Program-made: the position numbers and the translations under genes | Part shown: positions 52,688 to 61,822 of the stretch, in pieces | How positions within the stretch are numbered: the first letter of the stretch is position 1 | How the letters are laid out: every line of letters begins with the position of its first letter | Origin: Coprenecus sp964640305 | Lineage (GTDB): Bacteria > Bacteroidota > Bacteroidia > Bacteroidales > UBA932 | Reading direction: 5' to 3' | DNA length: 64,000 nt | NCBI GenBank assembly: GCA_964640305.1 | Contig: CAZXFF010000005.1 | Location: 1-64,000, forward strand | Notes under the pieces: generated by a model | Seen by the model: the letters and a program-made list of their open reading frames with translations, nothing else | Databases searched by the model: none | Told to the model about the DNA's origin: nothing

Positions 52688-55159
52688 ATGATACGGTGGA
52701 AATCAGCAATCTATTCGGTACTGGCAGTATTGGCGGCTTTTCTGACAGCGCCGGTGTCTTACGGACAGGATTCACTGCGGACAGTACAGTCAGGAGGTGA
52801 CGGGGAGCCTATGGTATTTGTGGCCAAAAAGGATCTTTCCGGAATAAAAAGTTCGAGACCTAAAATAGGTGTAGTCCTGTCCGGAGGCGGTGCCAAAGGG
52901 GCGGCTCATATAGGAGTACTCAAAGTCCTGGAGGAAATAGGGATACCGGTCGATTTCGTGACCGGTACAAGTATGGGATCGATCATCGGAGGAATGTATT
53001 CATTGGGATACACGCCTGCGGAGATGGATTCCATAATAAGTTCATTGGACTGGTCAGTATACATGAGCAACAAGGTGCCCAGGGAGCAGCTTTCCTTTAT
53101 GGATAAGGAAAGGAACAGCAAATTCCTTATAAACATACCGTTCAATACGGCATCATCGCTTGAGGGTACAATGGAGATGGGCCGGGTCGGAAGAGAGCAG
53201 ATGTCGTCCTCAGCTTCTCCAGACGAAAGGTCATCCGCAAAATCAGGAGCAAGCAATTTCGTGAATTCCCTTCCAGCAGGTTTTATTAGCGGCAACAACA
53301 TTGAGGCGCTTTTCAATAATCTCTGTGTCAATTATCAGGATTCCATAGATTTTAACGAGATGCCTATCCCGTATGCATGCGTAGCCACCGATATGGTTAC
53401 AGGTGATACCATTGTTTTCCATAACGGAAGGCTTCCTCTTGCAATCAGGGCAAGTATGGCGATACCGGGAGTATTCGCACCTGTCCGGATCGGGGATATG
53501 GTATTGATTGACGGTGGGCTGCTTAACAATTTCCCTGTGGACATATGCCGGGAGATGGGCGCAGATATCATTATAGGAGTCAGGGTCTCATATACATTGA
53601 ACCAGGATCCGAACGCTCTTAATTCCCTTCCGGAACTGCTCGGACAGCTGATGGCAGTTGTGACAAAAGGGGACTCGCAGAAGCATATCGGCATGTGCGA
53701 TGTGTTCATTGAACCGGACATCTCCGGGTTCGGAGCCATGAGCTTTGATAAGAAAAGCATTGCAGTCCTGATTGAAAACGGATATAAGGCAGCAGACAAG
53801 GAAAGGGAGAAGCTGATGGCATTGAAAAGGTACATCGATTCATTTCCCGGTCCTGAAAAGCCCAGGCTTCAGGCTCCGAGAGCCAGATCTTTGGACAATG
53901 ACACTCTGGATATATCATCAGTTACCATAACAGGTGTGAACGAAAAGGACGGTAAATGGCTGATCAAAAAGACGAAACTTCTGAAGAAGAAGAGGATGAC
54001 AGGTAAGGAGATCAATTCAGCCATTGACATGATATACGGGACAAACAGTTTCTCCAAAGTTTCATATGTTACAGAATGGGACGAGGAGAACGATACATAT
54101 CAGATAAGGATTGACCTTAAAAAGGCACAGCCGCACAATTTCGGATTCGGATTCCGTTTTGACTCCCAGGAGGCAGCTGCCATACTCCTGCATATGGGAC
54201 TGAATGAGCAGAAGATGACAGGAGTCAAGTTTGACCTAACTACCAGATTGAGCTACAACCCATGGGCGACAGTGCGTCTTTCATTTGTCCCCAGGGTAAT
54301 ACCGCGTTTCAATCTTTCCTATTCTTTCCAGAAGAGCGAAGCCAACTATAATGACATGGGTTATTCCTACTCCAATGTGTCTTTCCTGAAACATACTGTA
54401 AAGGCGTACTTCTCGGAATACCATTCACGATTTGTAAGTACGGAACTCGGATTGGATTTCGAGAACTATACATATAACCATTTCCTGGCGCGGACAGACT
54501 ATTATGAAGAGTTATACGGTGCAGATTCACTGAGATGTGCATATCTGGGATTGTATGGCGAGCTGAAATTGGACAGCAAGAACAAGAACTACTTTGCAAC
54601 GAAAGGACTGGATATGACTATTACCGGTGGGTGGAAATTCCACAGTTTTGCAAAAGACAATCTGCCGTTCACGACATTCGGTGATGTAAGGCTTAAATTC
54701 ATATCCTATATTCCGGCATTCAAAGAGAGGCTGGTGATAATGCCGCAAATCTATTCGAGGTTCGTGATCGGGGACAATTACTATTTCTCGTATGACAATG
54801 TAATAGGCGGGGTAATGCCCGGAAGATACCAGGTTCACCAGATGCCTTTCATCGGGGCAAACAAACCGGAACTTACGTATAATTCCATTGCAATCCTCCG
54901 TACCGATTTCAGGGTGAACGTACATGGCAAGCATTATCTGACAGCGATGGCGAATTACTGCCGGGAATCGGAAAACATACAGGGTTTCTTCAGAAAAGCC
55001 TATGATCTGGGGGATGAAATCATGAGTGCGTACAACTGGTGGGGCGTAGGCCTGAGATATTCATATGATTTGCCGATCGGCCCCCTGGATGTGGATGTGT
55101 CATATTCCAATCTCACCGGGAAAGTCGGTGTTTACGTAAATCTCGGTTATTATTTCTAG
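52688..55159 (+). CDS. Patatin-like phospholipase with Omp85-type barrel (PlpD-like)
   Basis: 823 aa with a signal peptide (~1-25). The patatin domain (~55-375) has the oxyanion GGGAKG (~67), the Ser nucleophile in GTSMG and the catalytic Asp in IDGGLLNNFPVD. A POTRA-like region (~405-480) follows, then a C-terminal Omp85/BamA-type beta-barrel (~480-823) ending in tyrosine-phenylalanine. The architecture matches PlpD autotransporters that display a lipase or esterase. Between GTSMG and DGG there is an extra Ser/Ala-rich insertion (SSSASPDERSSAKSG). The following gene is 13 bp away and may be co-transcribed. Confidence 0.92.
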   Translation: MIRWKSAIYSVLAVLAAFLTAPVSYGQDSLRTVQSGGDGEPMVFVAKKDLSGIKSSRPKIGVVLSGGGAKGAAHIGVLKVLEEIGIPVDFVTGTSMGSIIGGMYSLGYTPAEMDSIISSLDWSVYMSNKVPREQLSFMDKERNSKFLINIPFNTASSLEGTMEMGRVGREQMSSSASPDERSSAKSGASNFVNSLPAGFISGNNIEALFNNLCVNYQDSIDFNEMPIPYACVATDMVTGDTIVFHNGRLPLAIRASMAIPGVFAPVRIGDMVLIDGGLLNNFPVDICREMGADIIIGVRVSYTLNQDPNALNSLPELLGQLMAVVTKGDSQKHIGMCDVFIEPDISGFGAMSFDKKSIAVLIENGYKAADKEREKLMALKRYIDSFPGPEKPRLQAPRARSLDNDTLDISSVTITGVNEKDGKWLIKKTKLLKKKRMTGKEINSAIDMIYGTNSFSKVSYVTEWDEENDTYQIRIDLKKAQPHNFGFGFRFDSQEAAAILLHMGLNEQKMTGVKFDLTTRLSYNPWATVRLSFVPRVIPRFNLSYSFQKSEANYNDMGYSYSNVSFLKHTVKAYFSEYHSRFVSTELGLDFENYTYNHFLARTDYYEELYGADSLRCAYLGLYGELKLDSKNKNYFATKGLDMTITGGWKFHSFAKDNLPFTTFGDVRLKFISYIPAFKERLVIMPQIYSRFVIGDNYYFSYDNVIGGVMPGRYQVHQMPFIGANKPELTYNSIAILRTDFRVNVHGKHYLTAMANYCRESENIQGFFRKAYDLGDEIMSAYNWWGVGLRYSYDLPIGPLDVDVSYSNLTGKVGVYVNLGYYF

Positions 55160-55172
55160 TAACTGCATAGGT

Positions 55173-56528
55173 ATGGACATAGCAGTACTCAACGGAAGTC
55201 CCAGAGGAAAGTTCAGTACGACACTTCAGAGTGTAAAGTATCTTGAGAAGGTTTTTCCAGGGGACAGGTTTGAAATCGTAGAGACAGCTTCTCGCATAAG
55301 ATCTTTGGAACAGGATTTTTCTCCGGTAGCGGAAGCTGTCGCAAAAGCGGATATCATATTGTTTTCCTATCCGGTTTATACGTTCTCCGTACCATGTCAG
55401 CTGCATAGGGCGGTCGAACTCCTGAAATCCTGCAGGGAAATAGACTGGAAAGGCAAGTGTGTGGCACAGATAACGACTTCCAAGCATTTCTATGATGTGA
55501 CGGCGCAACGCTTCATCGAAGACAATGTGCGGGACTTGGGAGCTTCATATCTCCGGGGACTCTATGCGGATATGGATGACCTGCTTTCGGACAAGGGACG
55601 CAGGGAACTCGTGTCTTTCTGGAAACTGGTGAGATTCAGGTATCTTCAAGAGAAAGGACTGCTTGAGAATACAGGGATTTCCGGCAATCCAGCAGATTAT
55701 GAGGTGGCAGTGGTTACGGATGACAGCGACAATCCAGTACTGAAGGAGATGTTCGGGGCTTTCAGCCGCAATTTTCCGGGAAAGACCAGGGTCGTCGACA
55801 TTTCCAGGTTCTGTTTCAAGGGTGGCTGTATGGGATGCTTCCATTGTGCAGCGGACGGAGAGTGCATCTATAAGGACGGATATGCGGATTTCCTGCGCCG
55901 GGAGATATACAGTGCTTCTGCCATACTCTTTGCCTTTACCGTAAAGGATCATTCGATGGGTTCCCTTTTCAAGATGTATGATGACAGGCAGTTCTGCAAC
56001 GGACACCGGATGATGACCATCGGAATGCCTGTCGGCTATCTGGCCGAGGGGAATATGGCAGGGGAATACAACCTCAGGATGATGCTGGAGGCCAGAGCCG
56101 AAGTGGGCCGGAACCTTTTCTGCGGCATTGTGGACAGTGCATCCGGTACGGATCAGGAACAGCGTGTCGCTGATATGGCCCGTCTGATGTGGTTCATGCT
56201 GACAGAAAGGATAGAACAGCCCCAGAACTTCTACGGTGTGGGCGGTACAAAGATTTTCAGGGATCTTATCTGGACCATGAGAGGTCTGATGAAGGCTGAC
56301 CATAAATTCTACAGGAAGCACGGCATCTATGACGATTTCCCCCAAAGGAACATAGGCAGAATGCTTCAGGGCAAACTGCTTGGACTGATGTTCAACAACA
56401 AGTCCATAAGGAAGAAGATGGGGGCAAAGATGAATGAAGGGATGGTGATGCCGTACCGCAAGGCAATAGAAAAGGCAGTCCCTGAAAAGCAGGAACTGCC
56501 TGACAATGGTATTTCTTCTGCTGATTAG
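55173..56528 (+). CDS. Tandem flavodoxin-like NAD(P)H-dependent oxidoreductase
   Basis: 451 aa. Residues ~1-160 are a flavodoxin_2/FMN-reductase-like fold (VLNGSPRGKFSTT phosphate loop). Residues ~175-330 begin a second similar fold that lacks the phosphate loop (VAVVTDDSDNPVL) but has a cysteine cluster (GGCMGCFHCAADGEC), as in iron-sulfur flavoproteins. The C-terminal ~110 residues are unassigned and basic. Probably an FMN enzyme that may also hold a metal or iron-sulfur centre; substrate unknown. It lies 13 bp after the patatin gene. Its stop overlaps the convergent AsmA stop by 3 bp. Confidence 0.82.
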   Translation: MDIAVLNGSPRGKFSTTLQSVKYLEKVFPGDRFEIVETASRIRSLEQDFSPVAEAVAKADIILFSYPVYTFSVPCQLHRAVELLKSCREIDWKGKCVAQITTSKHFYDVTAQRFIEDNVRDLGASYLRGLYADMDDLLSDKGRRELVSFWKLVRFRYLQEKGLLENTGISGNPADYEVAVVTDDSDNPVLKEMFGAFSRNFPGKTRVVDISRFCFKGGCMGCFHCAADGECIYKDGYADFLRREIYSASAILFAFTVKDHSMGSLFKMYDDRQFCNGHRMMTIGMPVGYLAEGNMAGEYNLRMMLEARAEVGRNLFCGIVDSASGTDQEQRVADMARLMWFMLTERIEQPQNFYGVGGTKIFRDLIWTMRGLMKADHKFYRKHGIYDDFPQRNIGRMLQGKLLGLMFNNKSIRKKMGAKMNEGMVMPYRKAIEKAVPEKQELPDNGISSAD

Positions 56529-59470
56529 TCCCTTTTGACTCCTTCTTTTAGCGAATCGTTTATCATGTCCATCAGCTTGATGGTCCGCTCCTGCATGTCA
56601 TTTCTCCTTTCGGGGACAAACAGGTTCTTGTAGCGGGTAGGGGTCAGGGAGAACTTAAGATCTCCGAGAGAACCTTTTACATCCAGCCCGAGCCGAACAG
56701 GAGAGAGGCAGTCCAGATGGTAATTGAAGGACATGTCCAGATTGTGCCGTCCGGAAAGGATTACTTTGTAGTTGTCCATGGATACCAGGAACGGGTATAT
56801 GTCCACTTCATCCCTGAAAACTGTCATGTCCACAACGAGCGTGTCTATCTTATTGACTGTCTTCTTGCTGAACATAAGCATTTTGGCAATCTGGTCAAAG
56901 GTCTCGCTGTCAAGGACGATGAGGTCTTTGCCTTCTATGGATGCCGCTCCCAGCAGGGTGGATTTCTTCAACTCGTATTTTGAGTTCAGATAGGTTTCTA
57001 CAGCCAGGTGGAATTCGGCCTGACCTGAAAAGGATTTCAGCATCGGGACAATCGAATCGATATCCGGAATCATCTTTATCAGCTTGTCGATTTCAATATC
57101 TATCAGATGGAAGTCTATTCCGGCAAACAGATGGTTTCTTCTCGGGGACTTGTAGACTGCAGTGAGCTGCATTCTGGCCGCATCGGATGTGAAACCAAGC
57201 TGGCGCAGAATTGCAACTCCGTCCTTCACCGTCACTTCCCCTTTGACATTGGAAATTTCCGAACCGAAGGCAACCGCTCTTTTTATGTCGGTATTCAGGG
57301 TTATGTCAATTCCTTTGGGTACTATGAACGGATCTCCGTCGTTTTCAGGATTTGTCAGGTCTTCCGGGGCAGGTTCTTCCTGTAGAACCGTAGAGTCTGA
57401 AGGTGAAGTTCCCATTCCGCTGAAGCAGGACAGAAGCTGGTCAACATCCGTCGAGGCAGAGGAAAATCCAAGATCGGCAGTAAGAAGTTCTTTGCCGGAA
57501 ATGAAGTCATCTATTTTTGAGATGATGCCGGTGAGTGAAAAATCAGATCCTGCCATTGTAATCTTGCTGTCGGCAATACGCAGGGTATCATCGGAGTATG
57601 AGACATCCAGGGAAGGAATGGCAATGGTCTCTTCCATCGCAGGCACAGAAAGCGATCCGTTGCTGAAAGACAATTTGAGATCAGGGTTCCATTTCTGCAG
57701 GATTGATGAACCTGAAGTGTCGCAGGCAGCCTGTCCTCCTGCCGCAAAATTCTTTATTTCAGCAAAAGAGTCTGTGGCAGAGAATCCTGCCGAATCTCCA
57801 CTCATGGTGACTTTGAAAATAGTCGGCCTTTTCGCATTTCCTGACGGGGACATGGACAGGGTACCGGATGGTGATGCTGCATAAATGCCGGCATCACCTA
57901 TCTTTCCGGAAATGCTTTCGATATCGAAGTCGCAGAAAGCAGACAGTACCTCAAGATCCGAGAGGCTGCCGTCCGCACCAGCCTTTATTCCTGCGTTCCC
58001 TATTTCTGCATGGATATCCCCCATGTCAAAGGCAAGGTCTTCGAAATGGATTGCGGCTCCTGCCATGCTTCCGTTTGCGGAGGGATCGTTAAGAGCCAGG
58101 TTTACAGTCATCAGACTGCTTCCGGCAGTAATAGAGTCCCTGTACCGGGCATTGAATCCCGAAATCTTCATGAGGGCCTTCATCTGTATTTCATCGGTAG
58201 CCATCCTGGCAATCTGATCCATGTCCGCTTTTACGGACAATTCCATATCCATGTCTCCGGAGACTTCCGCCCTGAGGGAATCCGGCAGAAAGCCGTTGAT
58301 GACCTTCATCGGTAGCTGGGCTTTCACATCCGCATCGCAAAGCATTTTACCGGTGATGTCTTCCACTGTTCCGGCAAGGGATATCTTTGCTCCGCGGAAA
58401 TCTGCGGACAGGGATTCTATGTCTGCAGAAATGTTCTGTTTCCCGTTCAGGTCGGCCACTATATCCATGTCGGAGTTTATGCCGCTTACAGCGTATTCCG
58501 AATACTTGCCCCTGGCTTCCTGCAGATTCAGCCTTGCATTGATAACCGGCATGGTGGAATCGGACATGGTCCCTTTTGCATTGGCTGTCAGGGAAACCTT
58601 TCCGGCAGCACCGTATTCATCAATATATTTCCTTATCTGTTCAGGAAGCAAGGCTGCGAGTTTTTCCACATCCCATGAGGCGATACTTGCATCCAGGTCC
58701 GTTTCGATTGCACCGTTCTCTGAAGCGGATGCGTTTCCGGATACGTTTACGGTAAAGTCCCCTGCAGTAACGGAGGATTTCTGCAGGTCAATGCTTTTTG
58801 CCGGAATGTCGATGCTGAAAGGCAGCTCGATGGATACCGGAAGGTCCTTTGCAAATACGGTACTGTCCATGCTGAAGGACGCTCCGGCTATCTGCATTCC
58901 CAGTTTTCCATCGGCAGAGCCTTCACTGAACCGGAAATTCAGGTTGATATCCAGGCCCTCTGCGGCTGCATCGATTCTGGACTCAGGGTCGGAGTACAGC
59001 AGGGACAGGTTTTTCACTTCTATGGACCTTATGTCGAGGCAAGGGAGATTTTCCATGGAAAAGGACGATTCCGGTTCTGCTTCCTCCTTTTCCCCGTTTC
59101 CGTATTTCCCGAGGATTCCGGTTACCGCAGGAATATCTGCCCGTCCGTCTCTAAGGCTCAGGCTTTCAACGATCAGATCCCCCGACTTCAGCAGTGATTT
59201 TACATCGAATGCAAGATACACATCGGGGAAAGAGGCCGCATCGGCTATCCGTACTTCTTCGACGTGGATGCTCATGAAAGGGTAGGTCCCTGCCAAGGCA
59301 AGGTCTGCCCTTCCTATCGTTATCTCCGGATAATTCCTGAGGGCCCGGTTAACGGTGGATGTGAGGAATTTCGGGGTGAACACGACTGTACACACCAGAA
59401 CAGCAGCAAGCAGGACCACTCCGAAGACGGACAGCAGAACTATACCGGATATTTTCAGAGCCTTTTTCAC
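56525..59470 (-). CDS. AsmA-like inner-membrane/periplasmic protein
   Basis: 981 aa beginning at a GTG (59470). One N-terminal membrane helix (~6-30) is followed by an AsmA N-terminal segment (ALRNYPEITIGRADL...) and a long run of amphipathic beta strands, then an AsmA-C-like end (DLKFSLTPTRYKNLF). Such proteins (AsmA, TamB, YhdP type) form periplasmic lipid-transfer bridges between the two membranes. A low-complexity acidic stretch around ~680-710 (EEPAPEDLTNPENDGD) is a loop. It starts 2 bp after the lipoprotein gene stop, so the two are co-translated. Confidence 0.88.
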   Translation of the reverse strand: MKKALKISGIVLLSVFGVVLLAAVLVCTVVFTPKFLTSTVNRALRNYPEITIGRADLALAGTYPFMSIHVEEVRIADAASFPDVYLAFDVKSLLKSGDLIVESLSLRDGRADIPAVTGILGKYGNGEKEEAEPESSFSMENLPCLDIRSIEVKNLSLLYSDPESRIDAAAEGLDINLNFRFSEGSADGKLGMQIAGASFSMDSTVFAKDLPVSIELPFSIDIPAKSIDLQKSSVTAGDFTVNVSGNASASENGAIETDLDASIASWDVEKLAALLPEQIRKYIDEYGAAGKVSLTANAKGTMSDSTMPVINARLNLQEARGKYSEYAVSGINSDMDIVADLNGKQNISADIESLSADFRGAKISLAGTVEDITGKMLCDADVKAQLPMKVINGFLPDSLRAEVSGDMDMELSVKADMDQIARMATDEIQMKALMKISGFNARYRDSITAGSSLMTVNLALNDPSANGSMAGAAIHFEDLAFDMGDIHAEIGNAGIKAGADGSLSDLEVLSAFCDFDIESISGKIGDAGIYAASPSGTLSMSPSGNAKRPTIFKVTMSGDSAGFSATDSFAEIKNFAAGGQAACDTSGSSILQKWNPDLKLSFSNGSLSVPAMEETIAIPSLDVSYSDDTLRIADSKITMAGSDFSLTGIISKIDDFISGKELLTADLGFSSASTDVDQLLSCFSGMGTSPSDSTVLQEEPAPEDLTNPENDGDPFIVPKGIDITLNTDIKRAVAFGSEISNVKGEVTVKDGVAILRQLGFTSDAARMQLTAVYKSPRRNHLFAGIDFHLIDIEIDKLIKMIPDIDSIVPMLKSFSGQAEFHLAVETYLNSKYELKKSTLLGAASIEGKDLIVLDSETFDQIAKMLMFSKKTVNKIDTLVVDMTVFRDEVDIYPFLVSMDNYKVILSGRHNLDMSFNYHLDCLSPVRLGLDVKGSLGDLKFSLTPTRYKNLFVPERRNDMQERTIKLMDMINDSLKEGVKRD

Positions 59471-59472
59471 GG

Positions 59473-59856
59473 TCAGTTGACTTTAGAAAAGACGAATTCT
59501 TTGCCGTAGCTGTCCTCGTAGACCAGTTTTGCCGGAGTCAGGGTTATGACAGTATATACTTTAGGAATGCTCGCTTTGGTACCGTATGTATTCACTTCGG
59601 TGACATATATGTGGGTAAGGTCGGAGTTTACAAGTTCCCATTCGAAACGGGTTGCCTCACTCTCGCTTACATCATCGGCCTCATCCCAGGTCGTGCCGGT
59701 ATGGTCTGAAGCATAAGTGTAGTAAAGTGTTCCGGACTGCCATTTCCCATAAAGGAAAGATTCCTCGAACTTGGCGTCATCATTGTTCGTCAGCGAACAT
59801 GCACATGCTGCAGCTGCAAAAAGCAGCACGGCAAAAGCCTTTAAAAGATGTTTCAT
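59473..59856 (-). CDS. Small lipoprotein upstream of the AsmA-like gene
   Basis: 127 aa from the ATG at 59856. Signal peptide with lipobox AAACACS. The mature part has a short acidic segment, a KWQSGTLYYTY strand and several beta strands (FEWELVNSDLTHIYVTE, YTVITLTPAKLVYED), giving a lipocalin-like small barrel impression without a diagnostic motif. The reading frame stays open upstream through a 26-bp tandem array to 60243, but the signal peptide and the -7 box TATCTTTG at 59881-59888 place the real start at 59856. Possibly an outer-membrane partner of the AsmA-like protein. Confidence 0.8.
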   Translation of the reverse strand: MKHLLKAFAVLLFAAAACACSLTNNDDAKFEESFLYGKWQSGTLYYTYASDHTGTTWDEADDVSESEATRFEWELVNSDLTHIYVTEVNTYGTKASIPKVYTVITLTPAKLVYEDSYGKEFVFSKVN

Positions 59857-59880
59857 AGCAATGTGATTATAATTAGCATT

Positions 59881-59888
59881 CAAAGATA
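59881..59888 (-). promoter_or_regulatory. -7 box of the lipoprotein / AsmA operon
   Basis: TATCTTTG on the minus strand, 24 bp before the ATG at 59856. Confidence 0.65.
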
Positions 59889-59965
59889 CGAAATAAAATA
59901 TCATTGTATTCCAAATATGCAATGCTTCCTTAAGCTGATTCTGAAACTGCAATGCTTTTTCTCGC

Positions 59966-60149
59966 TGTGCTTCTGTCTTCGCTTCTCTTGCTGCGATTCT
60001 GTCTTCACTTCTCTTACTGCGATCCTGTCTTCGCTTCTCTTGCTGCGATTCTGTCTTCACTTCTCTTACTGCGATCCTGTCTTCACTTCTCTTGCTGCGA
60101 TTCTGTCTTCGCTCGCCCTCGCCGCCTTCCTGTCTTCGCTCATCCTCGT
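59966..60149. repeat. 26-bp tandem repeat array (about seven units)
   Basis: Units of 26 bp beginning TGCGATTCTGTCTTC. Units 2 and 4 are identical, units 3 and 5 differ from them by a few bases, and the last two are degenerate. The array lies just upstream of the lipoprotein promoter and abuts composite repeat copy B. Confidence 0.85.
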
Positions 60150-60227
60150 TGCGGTGCGCCCTCCACCATCCTCCGCAATGAATCTTTCCCCCTCCTCCTG
60201 CTCTACTTCCCTCCGCAGGTGAACCGG
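60145..60227 (-). repeat. Purine-rich block of composite repeat, copy B
   Basis: The reverse complement matches 47636-47718 at 76 of 83 positions with no gap. It includes the end of a third, truncated inverted-end module (GAACCGG at its right edge). Confidence 0.85.
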
Positions 60228-60319
60228 CGCAATCCACGGACACTTCCCACTCTGCATCTGTCTCCTTCCCCCCTGCATCCGTCTCCTTCCTATTCTACAG
60301 CCGTTTCCTTCCTTCCTTC

Positions 60320-60402
60320 CTTCGCAGGTGAACCGGACCTTTTTGGATAACTCGCAGAGTACCAGTGTATTTCCGTAAATCTCGCGGTACGCCTGCGGAT
60401 GG
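60320..60402 (-). repeat. 83-bp inverted-end module, copy B1
   Basis: Ends TTCGCAGGTGAACCG and CGGTACGCCTGCGG are inverted copies of each other with two mismatches in the 12-bp core. The interior is diverged from copies A1 and B2 but keeps recognisable segments such as AAATCTCGCGGTAC. Confidence 0.8.
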
Positions 60403-60460
60403 CCTCCGGCAGCCAATGTGCCCCAGAGATGCTTCTCAGGCCGGTCAGTCCGCAACACCC

Positions 60461-60543
60461 CTTCGCAGGTGAACCGGTGTGATCTTCGCAACCATCTGTG
60501 TTTCAGCGTGTTCCTGCAAATCTCGCGGTACACCTGCGGATGG
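60461..60543 (-). repeat. 83-bp inverted-end module, copy B2
   Basis: The inverted ends GCAGGTGAACCG and CGGTACACCTGC differ at one position of 12. The spacer between B1 and B2 (60403-60460) resembles the spacer between A1 and A2 (47413-47469), sharing TCTGGGGCACATT on the opposite strand. Confidence 0.82.
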
Positions 60544-60591
60544 TTTCAGGTAGGCAGCTTGCTCGTAATGGGTTCGGCATGGTACACAGTG

Positions 60592-60630
60592 CCACAACGC
60601 CCATTTTTCCCCGTATTCCGGGCGTTGTGG
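60592..60630 (-). repeat. Hairpin module of composite repeat, copy B
   Basis: Perfect 11-bp stem CCACAACGCCC/GGGCGTTGTGG (60592-60602 and 60620-60630) with a 17-nt loop. It matches the hairpin at 47240-47278 and occupies the same place relative to the other modules. Confidence 0.8.
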
Positions 60631-61117
60631 ATGAGAAGAGCTTGATAGGAGTTTTGTTCGGTGTGGAACGAGGGAGTGGGGCGGCGAGTAGAGGTAGCTG
60701 TAGTGAATGCGGAATACGAACGACAACGGGAGGAAAAGTGACTTTGTGGTGGTGTCGGAAAGCCGTACAAGCGTCCAAATCGGCTCAATGCAAAGGGTCG
60801 GCCAAATTTGGCAAAATGCCGGGAATCAGGGGGGCTTTGCATAGAGGTAAATCAGTAACGATCCGTGTGTGAGAAACATACAAAAGATGCTCTCTGCAAA
60901 GAGGTGGCGAATCCGGCTGGAATAGCTGGTTTTTGGGGGTACTTTGCATAGTGGTAAGTTTGCAATACTTTAATTATCAGATGTATACTGAGTTGAGCCT
61001 ATGCAAAGTGTTCCCGAATGCCTCTGATGCAGTGTGCTCCCGGTGGCTGGAAGTATGACTGAATGATAGCGCTGTATGAACAGACTTGTGGACCTGTAGG
61101 AACGGATTTGATTGATG
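60631..61117. other. Gene-free stretch between repeat clusters
   Basis: About 490 bp with no credible gene. It contains the related strings CTTTGCATAGAGGTAAAT (near 60833) and CTTTGCATAGTGGTAAGT (near 60943), which may be an old duplication. No RNA gene is recognised. Confidence 0.45.
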
Positions 61118-61229
61118 GACTGGAATGAAGGACTGGATTGATGGACTAGATTGAAGGACTGGAATGAATGACCGGGGGAATGGACTGGAATGGATGACCA
61201 GAGGAATGGACTGGAGAAGTGGACTTGAG
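61118..61229. repeat. Degenerate GGACTGGAATGAA tandem repeat
   Basis: Seven to eight units beginning GGACTGGA or GGACTAGA, 12-14 bp apart, two of them lengthened to ~26 bp by an inserted TGACC(G/A)G-type segment. Confidence 0.7.
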
Positions 61230-61380
61230 ATATAACCAGGGTGTACTTGGAGTGGCACTGGTGGTAGGGGACTAGGTGTGCAGTGAGGGTTAGATATAGC
61301 CAGAGTGTACTTGGAGTGGCGATGATGGTGGGTGACTGGGGGAGCAGTGAGGGTTTGCAGAAAGTGAGGGTTTGCAGAAA
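61229..61380. repeat. ~64-bp tandem duplication with a 17-bp sub-repeat
   Basis: Two copies of a unit beginning GATATA(A/G)CCAG and containing GTGTACTTGGAGTGGC (61229-61292 and from 61293), ending in two overlapping copies of AGTGAGGGTTTGCAGAAA (61346-61363 and 61363-61380). Confidence 0.75.
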
Positions 61381-61518
61381 CATGATAGGTATTGTGCAAA
61401 CAGGAGGATTTGCAGGATGGGTGGATGTGTGTCTGGAATCCGCCAGAAGGTGGCCGCGGAAGAAGAAAGGAAAGCCTGCCGCAACGCATATAATGGCCTA
61501 TTGTCCATAGCGATACTG

Positions 61519-61822
61519 GCAGGTTGTGCTCTACCGCAGCAGGTGTTGCGGACGTGGGTTGCGCAGGGATTTACTATGTGATGCATTGCAGGTTGTGTTC
61601 TACCGCAGCATGTGTTGCGGACGTTGGCTGCGCTGGATTACCAGGTGCCCCATTGCAGTTTGTGTTCTACCGCTGCAGGTGGACGTAGATAGTCCTGGAC
61701 TACTGGACCGTCCATTGCATATTGGGTGCTACCACGTAAGGTATTACAGGGAAGGACCGCCATGGATTACCGGACGGTCCATTACATATTGTGTTCTGCC
61801 GATGCAGGTATTACAGACCTTT
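61519..61822. repeat. ~67-bp tandem repeat array running into the transglutaminase gene
   Basis: Five degenerate units starting at 61519, 61588, 61655, 61717 and 61784 (69, 67, 62, 67 bp, last partial). Consensus begins GCAGGTTGTGTTCTACCG(C)AGCAGGT and ends GGTCCATT. The fifth unit contains the stop codon and last codons of the convergent transglutaminase gene. Confidence 0.78.

Noticed and set aside
59473..60243. A longer start for the small lipoprotein, adding ~130 residues through the 26-bp array
   Set aside because: The extension would bury a clear lipoprotein signal peptide in mid-protein, and a -7 promoter box lies directly before the chosen start.
60498..61586. Several 100-170-codon frames on both strands between 60.5 and 61.6 kb
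   Set aside because: They follow tandem repeats, overlap one another on opposite strands and have no promoter, ribosome site or protein-like sequence.
59966..61822. CRISPR array
   Set aside because: Repeat units are contiguous or degenerate, with no unique spacers of constant length, and no cas gene is present in the window.
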